Below are positions 27,701 through 41,222 of a stretch of 64,000 nucleotides of DNA, in pieces. The notes beneath the pieces were generated by a model that worked only from the letters and a program-made list of their open reading frames with translations, was not told where the DNA came from and did not search any database. The stretch is from Margaritifera margaritifera. Its lineage: Eukaryota; Mollusca; Bivalvia; Unionida; Margaritiferidae. The position numbers were made by a program, and so were the translations under genes. Where the stretch lies: assembly GCA_029931535.1 (NCBI GenBank), contig JAQPZY010001346.1, forward strand, positions 868,001-932,000, read 5' to 3'. Every line of letters begins with the position of its first letter. The stretch's first letter is position 1.

Positions 27701-30700
27701 GTAAAGTGGAACAACCCAATTTGTTTGAAGTTAAAGGTAAATGAAAGAGATGCATGTTGAAGAACAAATTATACATCATTGCCTTAAATGGGAATGTTTA
27801 AACCATCTTTATTAAAGATTATTGGCAAGTTCGCGATAAGTGGCAATGTTTCTTTGAACTAAGATTTCACTCCATATATAAAATGCAAAACATGAATATT
27901 TCAGTAGTCAGAATAGTGTACAAGTGTGAAGATGAGCTATCTGCAAAGCGAGAAGAGTCCAGCAAAACGAAATTTCAGAACTCCTGGACAGAGTTTGATT
28001 TTGTAAAGCACAGCAGCAAGTGGGAGCATTTATTTTTTTGCACTCACTGCAAACACCATATTGACGTCAGTCATTCTGGAGTGTATGACATCCATTGACA
28101 TTTAGCAACACCACACAGAATATTTGACACTCCCTTACATCAATGCAGATGCAGAAAGATCAGTTTCTATGATGAGAAAAATTCAACAAGATCTTTGGGG
28201 AAGTTTGAACAACAGTACTATCCAGTCTTCAATGTGTGCAAAGATGAACACAATTGACACTTGCATTACCTCCCCTCCACCGAACTATTGTGAGCAGCAA
28301 AGACTGCATCGAATTAAGAAAATATTCCACTGTCCAATGAATTTTAAAGACAAAACCTTGGTATATTTTTTATTTATTTAATGTCTGTCTGGTTGTGATT
28401 ATGTGAGTGTTGACACATGTGTGTGGTGATGGTACTGGACAATGCTAAATATACCAATTTTTTTTTTTGTAAGTGTATTAATTGCTTCAAAGAAAATATG
28501 TTATTTTCCTTTTTTATCAAATTTGAATTTCCAGTAATTTTCTATAAGCTTATATGAAAAGATAACTTATTCTCAATTGGACGATGCCGCTTTTTTTGGG
28601 TCATGCATGTGCACTGACCCCCCCTTGAGACCTCAAAACACGTTTTTTGAGTCTCCAAAACCCCCCAACACTGTCTGGAAATATGGCAGGTATGATCACT
28701 GTGTTCATAAGAATAGTGAGTACATAAATGCAAGCAAGGCTTCTCACTTGACCCCAAAGGTCATTTAAGTCTAGTTTTTAAACCTCCTTCACAAAAGCGC
28801 AGATATACTAGTGGTCAGTGAAAACTCCATTTCAATACCACCAATCATGCAAGTGAAGTAGTGATAACAAGATTTTCAAGATTATTGGTGCCTTGTTGAG
28901 GTCAGATGAGCACCATTTTCATTCAAAACCAGCCACATATTACTATTACCACAACCATCCATCCAGGAGAAGTAGTCATATAAAGATTTTCAAGATGATT
29001 GTCAAGGTAGCCATTTTGCAGGCAAGATCAGCATCATTTTACTATAGCAACTACTATGTACTGCAAGAAAGTGTTTTTTTTTTAAAACTCACAGTATGGC
29101 CATTTGTTCTGGAGAAATAGCTGGTACAAGATTGTTCAAATCTAGGGAGGTCACATTCCATCATTTTCATTTAGGACCAACTATATATAGTGAGAAATGT
29201 TTTAGTGAAACTCTGTGTCAATATGACTTCAAAAGGAGTAGTGATAACTAGATTTTCAAGTTGGCTGCCACTAATGAGCACCATTTTTATTTAAGACTAA
29301 CAAGTTCTCAAAAGTCTTTTCATGAAAACCTTATGTCTATATGACCATCTGTTCAGAAGAAGTAGCTATAACAAGATTTTCAAGATGGGTACCATGGCAG
29401 CCATCATTTTTTTTTTTCATTTCTCCCGTAACCTTGCTGGTCGTAGGGGAGCCGCTGATGACTTTGCGACAATCTCTCTTCATTTTGCCCTGTTCTCCAC
29501 TGCTCTTTGGGACTTTGCAAAGACCATGCCAGTCAACTCTTTGATATTGTCTTCCCATCTCTTCTTCTGTCTGTCTTGTTTTCTCTTTCCTCTCACTGTG
29601 CCCTGTAGGATTGTCTTTGACAGGCCAGTTGAGCGTGAGATGTGACCATACCATCTTAGTTAGCGTTTCTTTACAGTGGTGAGCAGATCTTCATAAGGTC
29701 CAATTGCACCTTGGATTTTAGTGCACACCTCCGCATTAGAGACATGGTCTAAGTATGAGATTTTCAGGATCCTTCGATAACATCTCATCTCTAAGGCATG
29801 GATTCTTCTCTCTAATTCTGCTGTTAGGGTCCATGTCTCACATGCATATAGGAATATGGACATGACGAGGGAGCGCTAAAGCTTGATCTTGGACCCAAGT
29901 GTGATGTTGCTCTCTTTCCAAATAGGCTTCAGCCTAGCCAGAGCAGCTGTTGTCTGCGCAATCCTGGAAAGAACCTCAGGTTTTGAACCTTCATCAGAGG
30001 CGATAGCACCTAGGTACTTGAAGCTTGTTACTGTGCCCAGCTTCTGTCAATTCACTCTTATTTCCTTTTGGATGCCACTCGGGTTGTTTGTCATTAGGTT
30101 TGTCTTTTCAGCGTTGATCTCCATCCCATATCTTAGTGATGCTTGATTGAGACTGTTCACTAAGGTTTCCATTTCTTCTTCATCTCCTGCTAAGCCATCA
30201 ATATCATCAGCGAAGCGCAGGTTGGTGATTGTTCTGCCTCCAACACTGACCTCATGGTCTTCCAAGGGGTCGGACATGATCCTTTCCAGGTAGATGTTGA
30301 AGAGAGTGGGTGACAGAAGGCACCCCTGTCTGACTCTGACTGTGGTTCTGAACCAGTCTCTATGTTGCCATTGATGAGAACTGTACTAGTCGCCTTGTCA
30401 TACAGGGTTTCTATAGTGCGGATTAGTTTTGCATTTATGTTGTATATCCGCATGGTGGCCCACAAGGCTGCATGCCATACCTTGTCGAAAGCCTTCTTGA
30501 AGTCAATGAAGACATGATAGAGGTTCTGTTGATGCTGGAGATATTTTTCACAGAGGATTCTAAGATTGAAAATCTGTTCTGTAGTGATACTTCCTGCTCT
30601 GAAACCTGCCTGTTCTTCAGCAATGATGTGCTCTGCTTGGGGTTTCAGTCTGTTGAGGATGATCTTAAGCATAACCTTGCTTGGGTGACTGATGAGACTG

Positions 30701-33700
30701 TTTGGTAGTTCTGGCACAGTTGTAGATTCCTTTTTTTTAGGAAGAGTCATGATCAGAGACTGGGTCCATGGGGTGGTCCATTTTCCTGTTTGCCTGATTT
30801 TGTTGCAGATTGTTGTGAGGTCATCTATCATGGAAGTTCCTCCTGCTTGAACAAGTTCTGCTGGTATATTGTCTACCCCAGCTGACTGGATGTCTAATCA
30901 GCATAATTTTCAGTTAGGACCAACTAGTGAAAACCCCATGTTGATATGATCATCTGTTCATGAGTAGCGATAAGATTTTCAAGATAGCTGCCATCATGGC
31001 CATAGTGAATGTCAGATTGGCACAATTTTCATTTAAGACCAAGCAGACATTCATAAGAAATTTTTTTTAATGAAAAAAAAAATTGCTATAGTTTATTATT
31101 TCATCAACACTTAAATGTCCATCTCCCTTTCTTCCTGCTCCACTCTGTTTGGTCACTACTGAAATCAAAATTCTCATAAGATTCCCCCTCTAGTTGTCTC
31201 ATAATTAATCTCTTGACTATTTTGGAATTTAATCCATTCCTTATTTGTATATGAATAGTGTTCTATGCTGAGAAGCCCCTTTCACAGACTGCTGTCTAAA
31301 AAGGCATATGCATAGCTAGCTTAGCCAGCTTCAGCAAGTTAGGAAATTGTTCATTATGGTCGTGTTGTAGAATTTTCAACAGTTCACAGGTATATTGTCT
31401 CATGGATATCTCTGCTCCAAAATGCATGTGATCTGATCACTCAGCATGCCATTAAGAATCAACGTCCTAAATTCAAGCGTTGATTTCCGATGTAAAAGGT
31501 TTATTTTTCATAATTTCTGTAAATATTATACAGCATAATTCTTTCATGGTGTTGTGTTGTAACTGCATGAAATGTAACAGTCAAAATTTCTGAAACTTTG
31601 CATCAAATTTTGGTTTTTTCTTTAGCGATTTATCTAACCCAGCATCTGACATCATTTTAGAATTATTATCCTCAATTTGGGCAGAAACTGCACCTCATCC
31701 TTCACTTTCTTCATTCTGCCATTCACTCTGCACAGACTTGAAGTTGAAAAGAATCAGTAATTTTCAGCCCAGCCATTGACTGTAATTTCACCTTCTGGAA
31801 ATGGACCAAAGTTTGTGCATGCACAAATTTGAGGAAAGGGCATCAACTGCAGAACCCCTATAGTACACATGTTTTTCTGTTATCTATAATTTGTGGGATT
31901 TCCAAGCATCCTTTTGTATTAAGCTACATCTGCATGCTTTGGAATGGACAGAGGTATTTTCATCAAATAAGTATCCTTGCTATTTAATTTTTTTTTAGAT
32001 TCTTATTGATACAGTTTATCTTAACAGTTAAATAAAAACTGTATACTGCACAGAGTGCATTTTTATATGCATAACTTGGATCTAATTTGTGGGAGTACTC
32101 ACACATCACTGCTTTCCAAGTTTACAAATTTATATACATTTTGTGTGATTTGTACACTTATGCACCCTGGCAGCATCTCTGTATATTGGATATCTAAGAG
32201 GCACTGTTTTCATTTAGGTCCAACTAGACTGAATGTGTGTGTTAATTTTCATGGCAATGCTCCCAGTAGTTTAGGAATAGTGACAACAAACTTGTGCTTG
32301 TGGACGGACGTCAGACAACAGACAGACGAGGGATGACAGGCCATGGCATAAACTCTTCGAATCTATGACCAGTAAAGCTAAAAATACCAGCGGGGCTAAA
32401 ACTTAATCACTGACCTTGACCTTTAAGATGAAACTCTGTCATACATGAGATGCCATAAAACTGAGAAAAATAAGTGTAACATGGCTCATCTCTGTACCTC
32501 AAACAGCATTTTTAAGATGTAAAACATAACGAAATGAAAACTTAAAATACTGACCTGTGACCTTGACCTTGAAGATAGGACCCCAAATGTGAAATGCAAC
32601 ACATCTTTTAGTGACAATATTAAAGTATACAAAGTTTAATCCATTATCTTAAACATCTCTGAAGTTATAGAGCAGAACGAGAAATGTGACTAAAACGTAA
32701 ATACTGACACGTGACCTTGACATTGATGATTGAGTCATGATATGGTACATGACACTGTGATGAGAGTGGAAGGATAAGCTTAATATATTGAGATGTGACC
32801 TGAATCTTGAAGATAGGATACCTATTGTGGTGTGCAACACTTGCTAATGATATCATAATATATGCAGTGTTGTACATGGAGTGCAGGCTCACAGGTTTCT
32901 CACAACTTTTTTGTCCCCATGTCCCCCAAATATTGACCCTGTGTGGCCCAATGGGTGTGCTTTTTTGTCAGAAAAAAAAAAGAAAAATATGAAAAATATG
33001 CCTAGTGGATGTCCATCCATGTCTCTGTTGGCACTAGCAATGGCCAAAAAGTCACAAAAGCTGATAAAAACTGTAAGATGGCAATGACTGTTAGTGTAAT
33101 GTATTTTCAAGGTTAAAGTCACCCCTACAGCGAACAAGATATGATTTATTCTAAGGATTAAATAATGACAAAACAAACTAAATTATGCAAATAGTTCATT
33201 TCTCATTTAATTAATGATTTGTTAGTTCGGAAAGAAAATTCATTCAGAAAACATAGGTATTTATTATAATAAATGCTGGTAGGTAATGAGTGTACACTAA
33301 AGTTAAATTTGGAATGGAAATTCCATGGTGCAGCTCATTTCAGGGTAATGAGATATTTAAGTATGTTAATGTTTTCATGACTTACTTCAGTACACGATAA
33401 AACTTTTATTGCAATAATGTAAGTGTCCAAGAAAAATATGATAGTACTATGCTGACCACAAAGTTAAGGTGGCAAAACTGTCAACGCAAATAAGATTATC
33501 TCATTTTTATAGCACTATTAGTGCATTACGTATTATTATTTTCCTTTGTCCCTCTAAAATGTTGTGTCCCCCAAATCTGGAGGGTGGGGGGACACAGTTG
33601 TCACCTGCCCTTGGGATCCTATGTGCGACACTGTATATGATGATCATGTTGCATAATCTCAAACAGCTCTAATGTTAAAAAGTGGAAAAGAAAGTGATGG

Positions 33701-36700
33701 TAAATGTAAAATATTGAACTGTGACCTTGACCTTGAAGAGAGGACACCCAATGTGGTATGTAACACTTTCTAGTAATGATATACAAATATATCAAGTTTT
33801 ATTCCTTGATCTGAAATGGCTCTAAAGTTACAGAGTGCAAAGGAAAAGAAAGTGTGATGAAAAACTTAAAATATTGAGCTGTGACCTTGATTTCAAAGTT
33901 AGGACCTCCAATGTAGTTAGCATCACTTCAGTGATGATGCATAAGTATATCAAATTTCATCCTTTAATTTCGAGTGCCTTGAAAGTTATAGAATGGATGG
34001 GAGACTTAGACAGAAAACTTTAAATACTAGCCATGACCTTGATCTTGAAGATACAACCCCCAATGTGGTATGCAACATACCTAGTAATGATGATGTACAA
34101 TGTAGCATACTTTCCTGACTACTAGAAGGTCTGACCATCCCAATCATTTAAATGTCCTGTAAGGGATTTGGATCAAAGTTTGATACTAATTTACAATATG
34201 CAGTAATTTGAACTGAATGGATAGAATTATTCATCAGTCTATATATACATAATGTTAGCTTTGAAATTTAAACTTGTTGTCAATGTAGGGGTGTTAATAC
34301 AAAGGAAATGACACAATAATACAGTAAAATCTCACAACAAAGAGTACTAAAGGTACTTAAGACAAGTAATCATGGGATGGCCTTAGTAATGAGGTCCACT
34401 TGAATAGTAAATGACAAGTTCACATCTTTGAACTATCAGTCATTTAAGCATGGTGGTCTGAAAACTAGGGTCGTCATTAGGCAGGGTAGCAATGTATTTC
34501 AATATTCAAACGTTTTTAAGAAAAACAAAACTGGTGGCTGAGCATTTATGTTCATACTATTTGTTTAATGATATATAATACCGGAAAAAGCATAGTTACA
34601 GAGGAAAAGTAAACTTTGTCCTTGTACTGTAAAGTTTCTGGAAAATAATATAGGCAAAGAGATAAACACATTAAAAGATGATTTTGCTCTCACCTGTGGT
34701 ATTTTCTCTTGCAGCTTTCTGAAAACTGTGACATTAGTGTACTGAGCTCTATATACCATCAATGTAATCTGAATAACAAAGAGGACAAAACACATTAAAC
34801 TTGGACAAAATCTTCAATAAGCAAATTTTAAGCAAATTTTAAAAGTATTCTGGGGTTATTAGATGTAAATAAAAAATCTGCCTTGTAGTACAATTTGATC
34901 CCATAAAATTCATGTAATTTAGCACTTAATAGTACATGTACATTGAGTGACACTGAACAGAGTCTCCTGCAGCATTACTTAACTAAGCCTCTTTTTACTG
35001 TTGCACGTGGAAGTGTGGTGATAGAATGGTCATTTTTAAGTGGAAATGACCATTTTGATATACTGTACATGGTCATAACCTGACATCAAGAACATATGAC
35101 TTTATTTTATTTCTTTATAATGAAAAACAGAGAGAATATGATCAATTAAACCAAAGAAAACTGGAAATGCTCTCAAGAGTTGTACAACCACAGCACATTC
35201 TAGATTGTGTTCTTAACAATTTTTCTTCTTTTTTTTAACTAGGTACTGTGGATTTGCATGAATCATCTGCTCCAGACTTGCAATAAAATTCATTCCATAT
35301 AAAACTATCATAAAAGTGGAATAAGCCAAGTTCCCAAGGTTAGCAAGTGACATCTTTATAATGGTGAAAACAACAGGTTTGGCAGTTCAAGCACCTGCCA
35401 CTTGAAACTGATGCATGGTCAGTATCTGTTTCAAAGATGGCTTTCAACTGAAGACTGCACAACCTGCTGCAACAAGCTGTGAATGCTGACTCGGCAAGGT
35501 AATGGCAGCAATTAAGAACAAATCATGCCACAAGCCTGGAGCAGACAATTCAGTAAAATTGAATTAGTTAAAGATAACTACACAGTCCTTAGGTTTGTCA
35601 ATGTTTCAGATGAACCACTTGAATGCATTTTTTCACATTAAATGGATTTTTCGCCATATTTGGGGATATGTAGATTAGATGGATAGGCCCAAAGTGCAGA
35701 TTTTTGCCAAGATCAAAATGAAATTGGTAAACTAATCATTACTGTCAGATTCCAGCATCTATTTGTCTGTTTTTGTTTTTAAAAGTACATGACAATTCAA
35801 AATAAAGCAAGCTGGGGGATGAATTTTGGAAAAAATGACATTAAAAAATTATAGGTACACACATCTTTACAATATTTTGACCAATCTCCTTATTGATATC
35901 CTGTAAATGTGGATTATCTTTCACAACTGTGGACAAAGATAAGGATTTTTTTAGCAAATTCTGTTTTCATCTTGATGATAGGTTTTGTTTTCTATTTTTA
36001 GTAACAACAGCCATAATGGATGGAAGATAAGCATCAATTGCATAAACCTGAAAGATCTTATGCTAGGATGCTTTCTGTGAAATTTGTTTAATGATCAACT
36101 TCAGCTGACCAGTTTTCAAGAAGAAGTAATTTAAAGGTCTTTCCATTTTAAGTAAAAGCAGTTAAATTTGATAGCAGATTTGCATTATTTGTTAAATCTT
36201 GCAAGGCATTCATGTAAGGATGCTTTCTGTCAAAACTTGCACCTAATGCTGTACAGTGATTTTTGTAGAAGTCATTTATAAAGATTTTTCCATTTTTAAC
36301 AATGGTGGCCAAATCTGATGGATATTGATATTCGTTTAAATTTGACAGGATTTCATGCCAGAATGCTTTCTATCAAAACTGGTCAATGTACATGGCCTAA
36401 AAACTAACAATTTTATGCAAAAACCTTTTTCTTCTTTCAATCAATGACTTTGACCTTTAACCATTTGACCACAAAATCAATAGGCTTTTTTCTTACATGA
36501 AGTACCAGCCATTCACAAAATTTGGTCCAGATGTGTGATGTAGATTTACTATTATATAGAAACTCTTTTCTACTTTCAGTAACAGCAGCCTTGACCTCTG
36601 ACATTTTTTATTCCAAAATTGATAGGCTTCTTTCCTACCCCATATGCAAACCATCCACAAAGTTTGGTAACTGTAGATGGTGGAGAACTGAAGTTATTGT

Positions 36701-39700
36701 GTAGAAATGAAATTGGTCATGGATGGTCAACATCACAACATAATATGCTCCACTTTATAGGTATTTAAAAAATCCATTTTTTTCCAAACCAGGGAGGAAA
36801 ATACCCAAGTCAATAAAATCTTATCTAGTGCTTCAGACTCCAATGCCAAAAGTGACCAAAAACAATGTTGTTGGAAAAGTGATATCTATGTACTGGAAAC
36901 ACCATAGAGGCAATGGATACTTTAAAAATTTAACCTTTTCAAAAATGACTTCAACTTTCAAAAGCCAAAATGATTCATAAAGTTTCTGTTAAGTCTGTAC
37001 CAGTTTACTTGAGAAATATTTTTCAATGCAGAGAAACCAGCAACACCTAAACCTTAGATCAGTGACAGTCAAAAACATTTCCACTCCAAATCAAAGAAAG
37101 AATTATTTAAAAACAGTTTTCAATACTCTGGAGCAATTATATGGAATATTATTCTAAAAGAAATCAATGACTCTTCTAGCATATTTATATCTATAACTAT
37201 ATTAAATAGATGAAATATAAGTCTTAATTGATACCATCAGGCCTATCCACCTCCTGCAGCTACTTTTTTGCAAATAAATGTATGTTGGTGTGGTTATGCC
37301 CAAGTTTAACCAGTGAAAACTGATTGTAGCTTCATCTGTTAGCATGTATACAATTTACATGTAATGTTATCTAGTCTGGGTCTGTAATTTCTATGTACAT
37401 GTACATGACTGTCTTTGAATGTATGTATATATATATGTATGTGTGAGATGGATAATGATTGATTACACTATGTATTTATCTGTACATATAACTTTGAGGG
37501 ACTCCAGATAGATTAGTTCTTGTATGTAACTAATTTAGCTACCTTCATTAAATAGTCTTTATTACTATTATTATTATTATTATTATTATTATAATCATTA
37601 TTATTATTATGATGTCTTGCCTGCACTAGGCAGGAATGATATAAATTCAGTACCAATATTTAACATACATGAACCTGTATTCAATTTTCTATCCTATAGT
37701 TCCAAAAGTAAATTTACCTCGACATCTATCCAAGACTTTCCAAAAAGGAATCTATCTATTATTTGTCTCTCCAGGTTGGTGAAGTTGTACTCAATGGTTG
37801 TTCCCTTGCCCACCTCAAAAGAATAGTTACAGTTGGCCAGAACCAGCGGGAGAATATCCTGCTCTGGATGGTAGCTGATCAGATGAGCTGGAGTTATGTC
37901 CCTTACCTTCACATGAGGTATGTCTTTAATACTTTGAGAAAAAAAGAAAATAACTGCAGAGTTATGAACATAACCCCATGAATGTAAGAAATTCAAATGT
38001 ATACTGTTCTGTTATGTGAGTGAGAAGCACACTGCTGTTTAGAATGATCTCCTTTTAAATTTACAATTTCAACAACTGATTAGGAATAATGTGTTCACAG
38101 GGCACAACATAAAGTTTGCTAATCATTACCTGTTTAGTGTCTTGCTTCACATATATACATACATGTATACAAAGCCTATTGGTAGGCTGCCATTTGAGGA
38201 AATTCCCAACCTATGTGCAAGTCAAACCAGATTTTTAAATTCTTGTCTGAAATCTGCCATCTGTAGAGTGCCTTTCTGGGCACCCTGCCCCCAAACTGCC
38301 AGGCACATATGGTGAATTTATGAATCTTTCAAGATGGCCACTGTGGCAGTCATATTGGATGTCAAATTGGCACCATTTTTATTAGCATCAACTTGACATC
38401 ATATTATGTCTTTCAGTGAAAATCCGATGTCGAAAAGACCTTTTTAGAAGCAGTATTACCCATAACATAATTTTAAAGATGGCTGCCATGGTGGCCATAT
38501 TGGAATCTGCGAGGCACCATTTTCATTTAGGATCAACGATACCTTGGGATGAATGTGGCAATCTTCCCATTAGTTTAGAAGGAGTAGGGATAAAAAAACT
38601 GGTGCTAACAGATGCCAGAAGCTGGACAACAGATGAAAGGCCACCATATAAGTTCTTATGGTCTGTGACCAGTAGAGCTAAAAACTGAAATCACTAGCCA
38701 TTGACTGTTATCTTAAACCTCTATGCATGATACATACATGGACCAAGTGTCCTCATTTATGTAAAATGGGATAAAAATTACAGAGAAGAAAAGAAAGTGT
38801 GATGGGCAGACAGGCAAATGAACAAAAGAACAAAGACACGAATGGATATATATACACCACTCCCTCGATAACTCACAAACCCACTTATAACGTGGGGTCA
38901 AGTGTGGATCCCAATATTTTTTACTAGAAAATACCCAAAAACTTGACCCCTATTTGTTGAACATGAAAAAAATCACAATCAAAACTGGTAAATGTAACCT
39001 CAATATAATCACTTGTTTTATAATAAAAAAAACAGTGGTTAGTACCTGGAAATTTGAATCAACGTCATGAAATTCTCAATTTTTAAAAAGAAGTCATATA
39101 TTTTGTTCAATTTTCTTTCCAAACAACATTCTCAGTACACTGTAAATAACAATATTTGACAAAATTTCGATCAATGGAAATGTCACTAATGCCTACTGGT
39201 GGCAACACTTTAAAAAATAAATACACATTAAAAAAGATTTGTAAAGTGAAATTTGTTTTATTTCTATCTTTTAATTTGGTTTCAGTGTAATCATCATAAA
39301 TGCAATATGCCCTCTTCTATTAAAACGTGAAAAATATAATTCAATCATCACAGCTATGTCCACGAGCGTTTCTGTGAGAACCTAATTAAGAGCCGACCAT
39401 TTTTTGATCTCCGACTTCTGAAAGTATCTGTTGTGTTGTTACACTGAATTAAAAGCAGACCTGCTTTGTATTATCATGTTAATTACGTCATTTGTATCAA
39501 ATCAAATAAAGGGGGTGGAATAAAAGAAAAGTTAAAAGGTGTGCAAATCCTACCAGTGTAAGAGCTAGTGGTCACGCCCATGTGTCAGGTCAACTCATTT
39601 AAATTGATCAATCGAACACTATTATAAATATTATTATGTAAGTAATATAATTAGACTACCTTAAATTAGCCTACTCATTCACAAATGTGATCAAAGATAG

Positions 39701-41136
39701 TAAGGCAACCAAGTGAAATGAGTACTTAGTGAATACAAAGCTTTGTTTCACAGATACGGAGCAATTTTAAGAGTTTGTAGTGAACTTAAAATTTCTAAAT
39801 TGCCACTCAGAGATTTCCTCAAGGATGAAAAGAAGTTTTACTATTACTTGCAATAAAATCACAGCATCCATATTTTATTAATAGAACAAAAAATAAATCG
39901 AGTTTCGACGTGGATGGTTGTTTCGTGAAATAAATGTCCCTAGTTTTTGTAAAAAAGGAATCTTGTTTTGTTGTGAAACAACAACAAAAAGCAGTGACGT
40001 AATACACACTGTTCTCGCGTACACGTGTTGTTGAAACCACTTGGACTAATGTTGTTAACAATCTTTCAGCAGTTGGGTATCTTGAAAATAAAGGTAATTT
40101 ATAAAAAAAGTGAACAACCATATTATAAAAAAGCTCTTTATTGACAATTATTCCCAATGCAATTATAAAACGAGTATTCAGCCATCAAACAGCTCCGTTA
40201 CCCCCCCACGGTTTTCTCGATGTCCAGCGGGGATGGCATCCGCTTCTCAATTTTTTTGAGGTCCCTCGCTAACTTGCGCTCTCGCTTATAGTGTGGTCTA
40301 TGTTTATGGATCCCGTTGTGCACGAGTTATCGAGGGAGAGGTGCATTGGATTTATATGACACATTATACAACAGTACTGGGTGATTCAAGGATTGACTGA
40401 TGTATCCTTAGTGTTAATTGTGAACTTTCAATGACAGTGACATTGTCAAACTGCAACTGCTGAGTGGAAGACTTGCTGACAAATGAAACTTTGTGAGTTA
40501 AAAAAATAATCATCAGCCATGTGAGCAGCATTTTCCAAAGTTTCCACTTATTGCTCATCAAGATAGGTCTTGACATCACTATGGATGCACTTCTTGAACT
40601 CTTCAATTAATAGAAACTATCTGAGGTTATCATAATCTTTATCAACCTTCTTGGCTGAGCACCACTTATCAAACAGCTGATCTTTTTCCCTTGCAAATTC
40701 GACATGGGTTTGTCCAGTTTCTTTTCTACAATTCCTAAACCCCTTTCGATATGCCTCAGGTACCAACTCATAACCCTTCAAGATATATTCCTTAACCAGA
40801 TCATAATCAACACTATGTGGTACCAACAGTGAAGTGTAGACTTCACGAGCTTTGCCAATAGGTACACTTTGTAGTAATAAAGTCCAATACTCTCTGTGCT
40901 GGTTTAAGTTTTCAGCAATTGGCTCAAAGTGAAGAAATTATGTATCTACTTCTTTTTCCTGAAAAACGGATACTAACCTAATATACCTGGTAACATCAAA
41001 ACCTGAACTTGTGTGTAAAGGGGGGTGGGGGAGGGAGTGCTGGCCAGTTCTAATTCTTTAAATCTATATCACATTTCCCTCTCTCTCTCTCTCTCTCTCT
41101 CTGGCCAGTTCTAATTCTTTTAATCTATATCACATT

Positions 41137-41222
<86 letters not shown>

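Noticed and set aside
29322..30708. Plus-strand ORFs opposite the LINE
   Set aside because: They are antisense shadows of the minus-strand reverse transcriptase.
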